Shown here one piece after another: positions 1 through 12,387 of a stretch of 64,000 nt of DNA. Both the position numbers and the translations under genes were made by a program. The notes beneath the pieces were generated by a model. That model was not told the origin of the DNA, made no database searches, and saw only the letters and a program-made list of their open reading frames with translations. Source of the DNA: Morella rubra (lineage: Eukaryota; Streptophyta; Magnoliopsida; Fagales; Myricaceae); contig RXIC02000119.1 in the NCBI GenBank assembly GCA_003952965.2, positions 1 to 64,000 of the forward strand. Direction: 5' to 3'. Position 1 is the first letter of the stretch; the number at the start of each line of letters is the position of its first letter.

Positions 1-1471
1 AAAAAAAAAAAAAAAACAAAGTATGTTTGGATAAGGAGTCGCGTAGGATCACACGAGGTCTCTTCTGGCGTCTACTCGTTAGTCTTCTAGAATGGTGGAG
101 CGCTTGAAGTATTCAATCCACTGATTGGCAATCTAAATGAGAAAATTAGGACCAAAGATTATATAGATCAGCCTTATTCCCAATTTAAAGCACCAAAGTC
201 ATCAGTGACCGTACGTAGGCGGTCCGGTGTTGTTGTTTTTTAATGATTGTGATGCATCACTTCCTACCTAACGTTTTTGACAAAATAATTCTGCTACCCG
301 AAATATAAAATTCAATCGATAATATTATGACACGTGATCATCTAATTTTTGAGTTGTCGAATTTGTAGTAGTCTAGACGAAAAAGAAATGATCCTTCCTT
401 TTTATTTTTTTTTTATATTTTTAGTCTTCACGGGCGAGCTGCCCTATGATAATTTATATGGTAATTCATTATACCCATTTTACAAAGAGCTTGCTAACAG
501 CAGCCATATGCGACATATCGATGATCACAGCATTAAAATGCATAGCAGGTAGTGTGTTACCCTCTTGGTATGGCGTGAAAGGGAACTTCTCTTTTCTCTT
601 TGAAAATGACATTACAGGATGATATAATGCAAGCAACATGGACAGCGGGAGGTTGGACGTACGCGGGTGCCAATATTTTTCTGTATTGAAAATGGAATGC
701 CAATTGGGGAACACAAAACACAAAAGCTGTGACGTATAATAATTAAGTCCCCACTTTTTGTTCCCGATTTTGTGGTTAATTTACTAATGAAAATTATATT
801 GGTGAAAAGAAAAGGAATATAATGATTTATTAAACAGCAGCATTTTTTTTTTGTTGATGATTGTTTGTAACATGCTAGATTTGGTAACAACATCGTAGAA
901 TAGAAAATACAGAAAAAAAAAGTTAAGAGAGTTTGAGTTGCAAAAGAAAACATTTAATCATACTGTTTGTGATAATTTTGTTTTTTCTAATTAATAGGGT
1001 CTTTTTTCACCTTCCGAAATTTAGCTTTAGCTTGGGAGAGAGAGAAAAAAAAAAAATCACAGAACAGAGGTACGGTTATTTAGTTTAGATCTTAGAATGG
1101 TTGAAGTCTCCAAAGACATAATCTGTCAATTGGGAAGGTAAAACCCAAGAGAAGATTCTATTTATTATTATTTTAGCTCGACCTGGATTTCAAATCAAGA
1201 AAATCTAGTATATTAATTGCTTAGTAAAATTTTCGTTTACGAGGGTTTCCCGCCTGCCCCCTTGTCTCCTCTATTGTCAGGATGTTGGGTGTTGGTACGA
1301 GCCTCCGTTGGTGATCATATGAGTTCCCACCCACCCGCTATGGAGTGATTCAATTGAGTCATATCTATCCACCTTGAAGTTAGCACTTTCTTGTTAATTC
1401 GTTGATTTAATTAATGCTTGAAGTGTAAAACCATTTCTTTTGCTTCTTAAGTCCCCACCATTGCCAAGATC
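1..1471. other. Intergenic DNA, no gene
   Basis: AT-rich sequence starting with a 16-base A run. No reading frame resembles a known protein. It contains the first copy of block Y (about 485-640). A stretch at 1391-1450 recurs, about 80% alike by eye, at 3433-3490, on the other side of the decayed LINE and LTR. Confidence 0.6.
485..640. repeat. Block Y, copy 1 of 3
   Basis: Non-coding block shared with about 13430-13600 and 17085-17250. All three share GCTTGC, then CAGCCATATGCGACAT, then a tract ending in GGAACTTCTCTT. This copy is the most diverged and lacks a clear downstream partner. Its origin is unknown; it could be a promoter remnant of a duplicated gene or an unclassified repeat. Confidence 0.6.
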
Positions 1472-3060
1472 ATTTTTTTTTAAAGAAAGAGGACGATAAA
1501 TCTGAAATTTATTAAATAGGCTCTACTTGTGATGGAAGAATATGATGGTAACAAACATAAAAAAGTCACAAAATAAGATAAACAATAAAAGACTACAAAA
1601 CATAACAACCTAATTTTCTCGTGGATATAAATCTACAAGAAACTATCAATGCATAAAAAAAAAAAACACATTGAAAACATTAAATATGTAAACTTGGTAG
1701 GGCATGAAGATCTAATATGTAGGCACCGACAACTTTTTTTGGGGCTTATTCTTAACTTCACTGAAATGTTCATCCAAACCTTCTGCTCCAGTATTTACCA
1801 ATATGTTTGCTAAAAAATTTGCCTCTCGATATATATTTTTAATCTATGATGCAGGAGCATCCCTTGCACCTCGGCATAACTATCCCGAGGAAACAGAGCA
1901 ACACTTGTATCTCGGGCCGAGGTAACAAAGCAACACATGCATCTCGGACCGATCTGCACCTCGGCTGGAACGATTTACGAAGAGTCAGTCAGAGTGCGAT
2001 ATATGGTTGGAAAGCTCTACGTCTCTAGTTTCAAACGCACTTGACCTCATATCATTTGAAGATTCCTAGAGAAAGTTATGATATTTTTACTACTGGACGT
2101 CGGGAATGGCAACAGACAGCGAATTTCAAAGTGCATTTAATTTCTTTTGTGTTGGAATTGTCTAGACTTTATTATTCCGTTTTTTCTAGCTTGACCTTGA
2201 TGTAATGAACTCTATATATGAGTGATTATCCAAAATAATAAGAAGAACTTTTGATTCAAAGATATAATTCTTGCAAGTATATTTCTTGCTTTGGAGTTGA
2301 GTGACATCCTCCTACCAATCAAGTGAGTGGCTTGGTCGCGTCGAGTGGCATCCGCGATTAGTAGCGTCGAGTGGCTTCTGCTACCCCTGGTCGAATGGCA
2401 TTCTAGGACTATCCTCTTCCCTTGGCTCAATCCTTTTTGGATTTTGCCAAGCTTTGCAAATCCCGGTCTGCATTAATCTCAAAAGATAGACTATCCAAAT
2501 ATTGTAATAAGTCACCCCGAAAATTCCAAAAGATACCACAAATTGCAGCTACAATAACAAATCTAGTTAACAATTAACGTGGAATCACTATCTAATTGAA
2601 TACGATTATACTTGAGTTGAATGCACAACTTAACCCCATCAAGCATAGTTAGAAGCTTCGCTTTACAATTAGACCTTATACCACACAGAAGCTTGAAAAA
2701 TCAGCTCTAAATTTTCCTTGGGCATTCCTTATGACTCTACCTCATCCACAAAGACCTGGATTTACTCGACTCAATCCATTCACATTTAACTTGCACCAAC
2801 CTGATCTTGGCTTTTCCCAAACAACTACTCGTGGCTTTCCTTGGTCTTGACGAAAGATATGAATACCCAAATTTTGTAAAAAAATTTCATCCCCGAATCT
2901 AATTTGCTTTGACTTAATGGATTTGCTAGTTCAAGAGCTCAAAACAACAACTCACCCCAACAAGCATCTTTAGAACTATAGAGACCTTCAAACCTCGCCT
3001 TACATCTTCTACGCCAAAAAATCCAAATGAATACACATGGAAGGAGACCTACTAAAGAAA
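1472..3060 (-). pseudogene. Decayed LINE 3' part with RNase H-like domain
   Basis: Read on the minus strand, about 3040-2560 gives a heavily mutated translation with the usual end of plant non-LTR elements: a WRRRCKARFEG-like segment, then the RNase H-like pattern WEKPRSGWCKLNVNGLS, GRVIRNAQGKF and LDSDSTLIVN. About 1850-1720 gives IYREANFLANILVNTGAEGLDE, matching the conserved end of that domain (REAN, then A.LAN.G). The two parts are separated by an LTR-like insertion. A T run at about 1474-1481 would be the poly-A tail on this strand. Several stops make it dead. A free-standing RNase H gene is the alternative, but the upstream W-rich segment favours a LINE. Confidence 0.6.
1847..2485 (+). 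mobile_element. Probable solo LTR inside the decayed LINE
   Basis: Fossil. The block interrupts the RNase H-like domain of the LINE remnant. It starts near TGATGCAGG and contains a TATA-like CTCTATATATGAG at about 2210. It then runs through a CCCTTGGCTCAATCC then GGATTTTGCC tract reminiscent of the R/U5 part of plant Copia LTRs. No internal region or second LTR is seen nearby. The ends are approximate and no clean target duplication could be fixed. Confidence 0.45.
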
Positions 3061-4007
3061 AATAATAAGGTGAATGATTAAAACTAATTTAGGGGGTACC
3101 TATAGGGATCATCTCTAGAAAAGTGGGGATGCTAGTTGATCCCCACATTATTAGGCCTTTTGAATTCCTTGATATTCTTTATTTGTTCTGAGCAAAAAGA
3201 TAGAACAGAGTGTCTAGCGTGATTAGACTCCCATGGATAATTGGACGTGACTATATGGGCTTCTACTTGCGGTAGAATATTTGGATTGAGCCATACCTCC
3301 CAACTTGGAGTTGAAGGTTAGACCGTCACTACAACTTCGAAAAAATGTAACTGCGCTTGATATGGCAGGTTAGGACCTACAACCGTCTACTCATTCTTTG
3401 GCCTAACCTTAGGATTGATTGAGTCACCATGTTAATTCTTTGATTTACTTAATACTAAAAGTGTAAGTCAATTTCTTTTGCTTCTTAATATATGTATGCT
3501 AACCCCCCCACCAAAATAAATAAATAAACAAACCATAGAAGTGTAAGACAATTTGAAGCATTTGAAGGTAAATAAACAAGTGGATATGTATCATGGGTAC
3601 CTATGGTTTGAAAAAATCTCATACTAATCTCGGAAGTAAATTTCGTTTTGAATGGCCCTTAAGTAAATTCCCTCGTATTATTTCTGTCTTTCTATTTGAA
3701 CACAGAAAAAGTTGACTTGAGTAAGGTTACGTCACAGTGCCATAAAATGGTTGACACGTGTAATACAATTGTAACTAGTTTTTACACCTCATTTTTAAAT
3801 TGCCATGTGTTTTGAAATAACAACAAATGCTAAAAATAAATATAAAAATATAAAAAACATCAACAAATAAAAATTAAACATTTAATAGAAATATTTAAGA
3901 TATAGAAATTAAAAATAAAAGTACCTAAAATTGGAAGAAAAAATGGGTAAACTGAAAACAAGGGCAATTAAAAATGAAACAAACTACGAAAAAAAAAATA
4001 ATACAAA
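3061..4007. other. Intergenic DNA, nothing recognised
   Basis: No coding frame or RNA gene. The second copy of the 1391-1450 motif lies at 3433-3490. From about 3780 the sequence becomes very A-rich and leads into unit R. Confidence 0.5.
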
Positions 4008-4279
4008 TGGTAAAACAATGAGCAAAAGAAGAATGTAAAATATAACAATCCAAACAATAGATTTAAAAAAACTAAAATAGGAAGAAAAAAAAAACACCAC
4101 AACTAAACAATACATTAAACAAAAAACTAAAAAAAAAAAAAAAACTTAGAAAACCACCAACAAGTGGGTCGCAGGTGGAGGTTGGGCATCCCACCCCACT
4201 CACAACTTGTAGTGCAACCAAGTATGGGTTGTAGTCAGTGGAGGACTGGCTCCATCTCGTGACCCAAACTTGTGTGTTG
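4008..4279. repeat. Unit R, left half (interrupted copy)
   Basis: From AATGGTAAAACAATGAGC to GACCCAAACTTGTGTGTTG this matches 14283-14525. The unit is then broken by the Copia element and resumes at about 9445. The full unit has an A-rich left part, a GC-rich centre (GTGGGTC, GGGGCATCC-like, CCCCACCCCCTCTAGCTG) and a T-rich right part. It encodes nothing recognisable. Confidence 0.75.
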
Positions 4280-4579
4280 CAAGACATTAAAGTTCATAGG
4301 TGAAGATTGCAAGAACAGAGGAACTGAGAAAGTTTTGTATATTTCAGTATGAAAGAATATCGTCCTGTACAGCGAGCTTAATACAAACGAAGAATGAACA
4401 AAACTGATCTATTCCTATACTGCCCTCTAACCGTTTATGAATACTAAAGACAATCATAGCCTTTACATGTCATCAGTACACTAAGCTATAAAATGCAATA
4501 CACATCAGCAGGATCTTCGTGCCTTCATCTTTGTCATTCTTGCATGTAGAAGATTTAGCATAATTCATATTATACAACA
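4280..4579 (-). repeat. 3' LTR of the Copia fossil
   Basis: Matches 9140-9444 over its whole length. On the minus strand it starts TGTTGTATAATATG directly after the purine tract. The outer end is uncertain by a few bases because the flanking TGTTG is also the likely target duplication. Confidence 0.85.
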
Positions 4580-7500
4580 TCCTCCCAAAGCTGGAGAATA
4601 AAGATTCTCTATTCCAAGCTTGAACAAATGAGAGAAAAAAAAGAGGAAGACAGAGCTTTGGTGAAAACATCAGTAACCTGGAATGAGTAGAAACATGGAA
4701 AGGCCGAATGGAGCTTGCCTGAGATATGGTCACAGATGAGATGACAGTCGAGTTCAATATGCTTGGTGTGTTCGTGGAAGACGAGATTGGAAGTGATATG
4801 GATTGCAACTTGGTTGTCGCAGTATAGAAGTAGGTTGAGAAGGGGAAACCTGAAGATCAGCAAGAAGATACTTCAACCAAGTGATCTCACAATAAGTACT
4901 CGCCATAGCTCGGTACTTGGCCTTCGCAGAAGAACGAGAAACAACGGATTGTTTCTTGGAACACTAGGACACAAGAGACTGACCAAGGAAGGCACAGTAC
5001 CCAGTTACTGATCTGTGTGAGTCTGGGCAAGAGCCTTAATCTGAATCACAGAAGGCTCGTAGAGAAAAGGGAAGAAGTCGGAAAAGTAAAACCTTGTCCT
5101 GGAGTTCACTTAAGATAGAGCAGGATTTTGTGAACGGCATGAAGATGAGAAATGGTGGGAGAGTCCATAAACTGACTTAGGACTTGAATAGAATAGCACA
5201 AATCTTGGCATGTAATAGTTAAGTACAATAAGCTCAACCAATCTGATAGAGAGAAGGGTCAGATAAAGGAGAAGCTGTATCCTTACTGAATTTGAAATTT
5301 TAATCCATGGGAAGCTTGACAGGTCTGACCCCAAGGAAACCTGAGTCGGCCAAAATATCCAAGGCATATTTACGCTGACAAACATGGATCCCACCTGTGA
5401 CCGAGCCACTTCTAGACCAAGAAAATATCTAAAGTCTAACAGATTTAATTTTAAACCGATCATGCAAGAAAGCTTAAAGAGAGGTAATCGGCTCTAGATG
5501 TGAACTAGCCACAATAATGTCATCAACATAAACTAATAAGGTGTAAAAGAATCATTCTTACTGCGAGTGAACAAACTATAATCAGATTTGGATTGCAAAA
5601 ATCCAAAATGAATGAGAGCTTCGGTGAATTTGAAATTCCATTGTTAGTGAGGCTTGCTTCAAGCCATAAAGGCTTTTAAGCAATCTGTAAACCTAACTAC
5701 TCTCCCCCTTAGTATAACTTGGTGGTTTCTTCATATGCACCTCTTCATTGAGGTGCCCATAAGAATGCATTATTAACTTCGAATTGTTTAAGAAACCATC
5801 CTTTAACAGCAGCTACAGCTAAGGTTCTCACAGTGACTGGTTTAGCCATGGGTGAAAAGGTCTCGTGATAGTCTATACCTTCTTGTTGTGTGTACCCTTT
5901 AGCAACTAGGAGTGCCTTATACCTTTCAACAGTACCATCTGAATTGTAGTTGACTTTGTATACCCATTTGCAGCCTATTGCCTCTTTTCCAAGAGGTAGA
6001 TCAGTAAGTGTCCAAGTCTATTGAGGTCTAGAGCAGCAAGCTCAGAATTCATGACTTTACACCAATTAGGGTCCTTCACGGCTTCATTGTAGCTAGTGGG
6101 TTCAAGGTGAGTGGAAATAGATGAAGTGAAAGCTTTGTAAGGTAAGGAAAATTTGTGATAAGATAGTGTGTGTGAGAGATTGAAAAATGAGTACTTAGAA
6201 GATGTTGTTCCATCATGGAAATATATTGAGAAGGGAAAATGGAAGTGGCCTGTTGGCAGTGAAACTTTTGCATAAACTGTGGTGCCTTGTGGATGCAGGT
6301 GGACCTACGAGGAGGTGGTGAGATATAAGGAGGTGAAGATGCAGATGCAGGTAAAGTTGGATCTGCAAGGAGGTGTGATGTTTGAGAAGGTGATGGTGTG
6401 TCTATTGGCAGTGTTTTAGATATATGAGGTTCTGGAGAATGAGTGTGAATTTCAAGTTTGGGTGATGTAGAAATAGGACTAGAAGAGGAAAAAACATCAC
6501 CTGGCATATCTGGAAGAGGTTGTGTGTAAACAAGGTTAGATGGTGCAGGAGAAAAAGAAGTTGAGTTAGAAGCTTTGAGAGGAAATTTGGTCTTATGAAA
6601 AAACATCTTGAGATACAAAAATAGAATGGGTATTTAAATCAAGTTTGTATCCTTTCATTCCAAAGGGATGTCTAAAAAAATACAAGGCCTACTTCGGGGA
6701 TCAAATTTCTTTCTACCCTATTTCAAAGGAAGCAAAAGCAAGACACCAAACACTTTAAGGTGATGGTAGGTCGACTTTGTTTGAAAGAGAAGCTCAAAAG
6801 GTGTCCTATTTTGCAGTAAGAGAGAAGGTGTTCTGTTGATGAGGTAGGTAGCTGTGAGCACACATTCATTTCAATATCTCATAGAGAGACAAGATTGAAA
6901 ACAAAGAGCCCTAGCTACTTGAAGGATGTGTTGGTGTTTTCTCTCCACTGTCCTTTTTTTCGAGATGTTTCCACACAACTACGTTGATAGATAATCCTTT
7001 AGGCAGAATAGAAGGTAGGTAGGTAAAACTCCATACCATTGTCACTCATAAGGGTTTTAACTTTAGTGTTAAATTGGTTCTCAACAAGATGACAAAAGAA
7101 CTATATACAGAGTTTAGCATCTGATTTTTGTTTCAACATTTACACCCAAGTGCAGCGAGAGTAATCATCCACTATGGTTAGAAAATATTTGGAAGCATCG
7201 TGAGCTATAACAAAGCAAGGACCCCACAAATCACAATGTATTAACTTGAAAATAGTGGAAGTAGGATGTGTACTGATAGGAAAAGGTAACCTTTGTTATT
7301 TGGCAAGAGGACAAATATCACATATTACATCTCCTTTCAAAGAAGTTGAAAATACAACTTGATCATTGATAAGTTTAAGTCGAGAATGAGAAGGATGTCT
7401 GAAATGAAAATGCCACAGATCAAAAGGAGGTCCATGGTTCATAACAGAAGCTGTAAGGTAATTGCGGTGAGGAGAAAATTGTGGGAGATTTGAAACCAAA

Positions 7501-9139
7501 TCCGTAGGGCACACTGATTCTTGCAGCAGATGGTAGAAGCTCGAGTCCACTTTACCCTTGCCAATCATCCTCCATGAGGAAAGGTCATATATAAAGCATA
7601 GATTAGGCAATAAAATGAAACAACAATTATGTTGTAAAGTCAATTTCCCAGCTGACAAAAGGTTAAAATTAAAGAAGGGAATGCAAAGGACATTCTGCAG
7701 TAAGAGGGTTTTGGAAAGTCTAACTTCTCCAATATGAGCAACAGCCACTACTTCTCCATTGAGAAGTTTGACAGCATGTGAAAGCTCTTTACTAGTGGAT
7801 GCATAGAAAGAGGTGTCACATGCCAAATGGTTTGTGGCACCAGTGTCTATAATCCAAGGGGCCTTAGCTAAAGATGATGAATTATAAGTTGACAAGCATA
7901 ATGAGATACCAGATATAGTGGAAGAGTGAGATGCATCGGGATGTGAAAATGAAAGAGTTTGAATTTGGTTAGCTGAATGTTGTGCCATGTAAGTCTCCAT
8001 AGTTTTGAATAAAGCCATCAATTCTTGGTATTGCCCCTTTGTCAATGAAAACTTGTCATCCATTTCTTCCTCCACTTCAAAACTGTCAACAGAACCACTG
8101 ACTTGGTTGGCCATAGTTCCACCACTCTTAGCCTTGCCATAAAACTTGTGACCCAGGGGATACTTGTGCAATTTGTAACATCTATATGCTCTGTGACTAG
8201 TCATATCATAGTGAGTACAAGTCAAAATTGTTACATTCCCAGCCTTGAAACAGTTCTCTAAGGAATGTCCAGGAATTTTGCAATGGGAGCAATAAGGTTT
8301 GTCTTTCTTAGTTCCAAAAAAGGGTCTATAATTAGTTTTAAAATTTCCACTAGTCCTTCGAGTAAACAAAGCAATAGAGTCAAGTCCTGTGCCATTAGAC
8401 AAGATCTGCCACTGCCTTTCTTGCTATTGAACATTGGAAAATACTTGGTCACAGTTGGCAATGGATCCATGAGCATTATTTGGTAACGCACATTTGCATA
8501 AGTATCATTTAATCCCATTAGGAATTGAATCACATAATCTCGTTGGTCTCTGTCAACCAACATCTTCAAATTGTCACAATTACATTCAGGGAAAGGATCA
8601 TAAATAGAGAGTTCATCCTAGAGTCTTTTCAATTTACCATAGTATACTCTCACTGAATCATCCTCTTGGACAAGGTTTGATAGAGCTTTCTTCAATTCAT
8701 AGATCTGTGGCCTGTTTTGCTATGTGAATCATTCCTGAAGCTCAACCCAAATTTCTGCTACATCGTCCACAAAAGCCACACTAGATCGGAGTGATAAACT
8801 GATAAAGTTTTGGATCCAGGAGACTATCATGTCATTGAAATGCTCCCAGGATTCTAGTAAGGGGTCGCTCAAGTCAGTGGGTTTGGGTATAGCTCCATTT
8901 ATGAAGCCCAGTTTGTTCTTAGCTCGTAGAGCTCTTTGCATTGACCTGGACCATGTAGAGTAATTATCTGTGGACAGGGGTTCAGTGACGAGCACGGTTC
9001 CGGGATTGTCTGAGCTTTCAAGTCAAAATGGGTTCGATGGGTCACGAGGATTGCGTAACGATTGGTTTTGATCCCAATAGGAACTTCTATCTCCTTCTCT
9101 TTCTCACTATCTTTCGCCATTATCTATGCTATGATACCT

Positions 9140-9444
9140 TGTACGAAATTAAGGTTTGGAGGACAAGATTGCAAGAATAGAGGAGCTGAGAAAATTCTGT
9201 ATATTTCCATATGAAAGAATATCGTCATGTACAGTGAGCTTAATACAAACAAAGAATGAACAAAATTGATCTATTCCTATATTGCCTCTAACTGTTTATG
9301 AATACAAAAGACATTTATAACCTTTACATGTCATCAGTACACTAAGCTACAAAATACAATACACATCAGCAGGATCTTCGTGTGTCTTCGTCTTTGTCAT
9401 TCTTGCACACAGAAGATTCAGCAGAATTCATATTCTGTAACATA
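9140..9444 (-). repeat. 5' LTR of the Copia fossil
   Basis: Partner of 4280-4579, next to the primer-binding site. TGTTG at 9445-9449 repeats TGTTG at 4275-4279 and is the likely 5-bp target duplication. Confidence 0.85.
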
Positions 9445-9705
9445 TGTTGGTATTGGGCAGATCTCTCCCCCACCCACGACCTCTCTCTAATGGTTGGAGG
9501 GGGATGCCCCACCCCCTCTAGCTGTTGGAGGAGGAGGATCTGGCGGGTAGGGGCCAGAGAGACTACGTACCCCTTCCCAGTTTGCATTTTTTTTTTAAAA
9601 ATTTCTTAAATTTAAAGTTCTTGTTTGGTTATTTAATTTTACCTTTATTTAATTTTTAACAAAAATAATGGTATGACATCTATGTGACACATAATATATA
9701 TTTAT
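9445..9705. repeat. Unit R, right half (interrupted copy)
   Basis: Matches about 14526-14765: GATCTCTC, CCCACCC, GGGGATGCCCCACCCCCTCTAGCTG, a GAGGAGGA tract, GAGAGACTAC and a T-rich tail ending in ATGACATCTATGTGACACATAATATA. It continues unit R after the Copia insertion. 9706-9869 is unassigned AT-rich DNA. Confidence 0.75.
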
Positions 9706-9869
9706 TGAATGCAATGTAGATTTAGCCACTTAGACCTTTTTCTATCCAAATTAACTTCTGGATGAGTGACTGAAGATTGAGAATCAAATAAGTACATTTT
9801 CCTAGGACCATTGAGTATGAAATTTACTCTAAGGACTAGTTTGAGATTTCGTCAAACAATAGGGACCTA

Positions 9870-10473
9870 CAGTGGCATAACTAGGATTGAATTTGAAAGG
9901 GGGTAACTCTTAAGGCGAAATGACAAAAAATATTTTTTTCCTACATAATGCAAAAAATGTCTTAGAGTTTAAAATATCAAAAATTTAAATTTAATGTAAA
10001 AATAAAATAAAATAAAACTTAAAGAATAGAGAAGTTGATAGATAGTTTTGACACTCAAACACCACCTAAATATCTCATTTAGATGTGAGAGTCAAAAATA
10101 GGTGGAGAATATAATTGTATACAATTAATGAAAATTTGATTAAAAAAAATAAAACTTAAAGAGAATAGAGAAGTTGATAAATACTTGACAGCATAAATAG
10201 AGTAGCAAATTTTCAATTGAAAATAAAGAACCATAAGTAGTAGCGATTCATTTGCAAACCCAAGCATTTTCCTTTAAAAAAAACAAAAATATTTTTCCTC
10301 CCTTTTACATGAAACAAAACTGCCCAAATTCCCCCACTGCTCTTACAGTACTCTTGGGCTGGACTTCAAGGGGCCGGCTTGGCAAATTAATTATATAAAA
10401 AAAAAAAATCAAACGTATTACATTGGCCAACCAGGGCTAGGGCCCCGATTGGCCCCCTCTAGATCCGCCTATG
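9870..10473. mobile_element. Non-autonomous hAT-like element (about 604 bp)
   Basis: The left end CAGTGGCATAACTAGG and the right end (on the opposite strand CATAGGCGGATCTAGAGGGG) are degenerate inverted repeats of a common plant hAT MITE type. It is flanked by GGGACCTA (9862-9869) and GGGACCGA (10474-10481), an 8-bp duplication with one mismatch. It has no coding capacity. It is absent from the duplicated locus near 14.7 kb. Confidence 0.6.
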
Positions 10474-10609
10474 GGGACCGATTAAGAAATTAAGCCTAAA
10501 ATAAATCAAGGTGATGTACTATAATATATGTTAGCACTCTAACCAATACAATATAAAATATGTGATGTATTACTTAGATATACTAGTTTTTATATTGACT
10601 GTAGTACCG

Positions 10610-11700
10610 TAATATATACAAGTAGATTCTAAGTATTAAAAAACTTAGGAAGTAAAGTAGAGAGCCTAAGTATTGACTTTAGAGAATTAGATTATGTAGG
10701 ACTCATTGACCTTGGGCTTAATGAGTTGATACTCCAAGGTCCTCGATTCAACCGTACTTATGTGCACACATTATCCTACTTGTATGTTCTAAATAAAAGT
10801 ATGGTTCAACGGTAACATGGGAAAATAAAATGTTTACTAAATTTATTTTGTCTGTGATCTAAAGTTATCAAATGAAAAAAATTTCTCGCGCGTAATCTTC
10901 AAAATTTTCAATCTTTGAACTTTGGGACTAATAGTTATACCTATTGACATTAGAATTAGTGGTCGGATACTTCAAATTAATTAGTCTTTGATGTAATAGC
11001 ATTAGGAGACACAAACGTTAATACATTATTAACAATTAATGGTACGTACGTACCATCTTCAAGAAGTCTTTAATTATTTTTTGGAGCCATACTATATATG
11101 ATTATTTTGGAGTCGTTTAATTATATGCATGTGTAATCTATTTAACAAATAAAATTTATCATCAATCGAAGAGCCAATCCATTTTCAAGATCATGAACAC
11201 AATATCACAATGATAAGCTCTATCACGCGTCAAGTTGGGATAAACATTTATGAACAAATTCCTTGTACTCTTCAAATTTTCTAAATTTTGAACTATTTTA
11301 GAGTAATAACTATCTAGAAAGAAAAGTAGAGGCCAGAGGTACAGTAGTAAAGAGTTATATAATTTAGCACCTATTTTGACCTTATGATTAATTAATGGTT
11401 GGATACTCCAAAGTCATTGATCTAAACATTAAGAAAGATGTAAAGTATATATATATATATATATACCAGTGACTTTGACAAAATCGATTTTAGAACATGT
11501 GCTTCTACATTTTTGAATTTAAGACCCATGTTAGCACTGGTAGCTGGACTAGAGACCCCAACTCAATTTCTGTCAATTAAGTGACAGAAATTTCTCACAT
11601 AATATTTTAATAGTTCCCTACAGTTGCAAGATGCTATGTGAGATATTTTCGTCATTTAATTGACAAAAATCAGAGTGGGGTCTTTATTCCCACTTTGATA
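10610..11700. repeat. Block X, copy A
   Basis: Non-coding block repeated at 14786-16900. Shared landmarks include GTAGGACTCATTGACCTTGGG (about 10708 and 14850), GGTTCAACGGTAACA (10802 and 14948), CCATCTTCAAGAAGTC (11053 and 16211) and GCACCTATTTTGACCTTA (11367 and 16524). Long stretches are near-identical, so this is a segmental duplication. A partial third copy lies at about 12690-13060. Confidence 0.8.
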
Positions 11701-11761
11701 TTGTCAAAACTAGTAAATATATATATTTCCTACGTTTTTAGTCAAGATTTGAACTGTCTAA

Positions 11762-12133
11762 TAGGGGTGAACGTTTTTGGGCCGGGCCCGACCGGGCCGA
11801 CCCAAACCGGCCCGAAACCGACTGGACCGGACGGTTTAGGTCCGGCCCGGTTCGGCTGTCGGTCCATTAAATCCAGAACCGATTGGTTCGGGTCGGTTCA
11901 CGGTTTGGATACCCAAAACCGTGGACCGACCCGAACCGAGGGTATTTTGTACACCCCCTTTTTTTAAAACGACGTCGCCCCCCCCCCCAAACACAAAACT
12001 CGTCCCCCCCTCCCCCACAAACCCCAGCCCCGACACCCCAGCCCCGACTCCCCCTAAAAAAAAACCCCAGCCCCAATTTCGTCGATGCCCTAGCCGCCCC
12101 CTCCCCTCCGCCGCCCCGCACCCCTCCTCTCTC

Positions 12134-12174
<41 letters not shown>

Positions 12175-12379
12175 CGTCTCTCGGCGTCTCTCAGCGTCTT
12201 TCTCTCTCCGCGTCTCACGAGCCACGCCGACCGAACCGGGCCGATCATTCGGTGGTCGGCCCGCCGGTTCTCCCAACCGGCGGTTCGGCCGTCGGTTGGG
12301 AGAATGAGAAACCCGAACCAGTCGGTTCGGTTCACGGTTTGGGCCCAAAACCGAACTGACTGGTCGGTTTTCACCCCTA
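11762..12379. mobile_element. Non-autonomous hAT element with perfect 8-bp TSD
   Basis: 618 bp, bounded by TAGGGGTGAA at 11762 and its inverted counterpart TTCACCCCTA ending at 12379. It is flanked by CTGTCTAA at 11754-11761 and again at 12380-12387. The subterminal 150 bp on both sides is crowded with CCGAACC/GGTTCGG-type motifs, as expected for transposase binding sites of hAT elements. The centre is C-rich with a CT microsatellite (about 12127-12172). Proline/serine-rich or arginine-rich frames across it are compositional and not genes. Confidence 0.85.
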
Positions 12380-12387
12380 CTGTCTAA

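Larger units (their letters stand above)
4280..9444 (-). mobile_element. Copia (Ty1-like) LTR retrotransposon fossil
   Basis: Broken element in reverse orientation, about 5.2 kb. LTRs of about 300 bp lie at 4280-4579 and 9140-9444. A primer-binding site resembling initiator-Met tRNA (GGTATCATAGC on the minus strand) is at about 9128-9138, and a short purine tract (TTTGGGAGG) abuts the 3' LTR. Parts in order: gag with a UBN2-like domain (about 9120-8260), zinc-knuckle region, protease with a DTGATNH core (about 7830), GAG-pre-integrase, integrase, reverse transcriptase and RNase H remnants. The order PR-INT-RT-RH is Copia. It carries many breaks. The LTRs differ at roughly one position in ten by eye, so it is probably millions of years old. 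It inserted into unit R. Confidence 0.9.

Noticed and set aside
6076-6618. Serine/proline-rich minus-strand frame of 180 codons as a separate gene
   Set aside because: It lies inside the Copia fossil between integrase and reverse transcriptase remnants and fits the variable linker there.
11836-12374. Several long proline-, serine- or arginine-rich open frames on both strands
   Set aside because: They overlap each other on both strands across a GC-rich, CT-repeat core of a non-autonomous hAT element; length comes from composition, not from selection.
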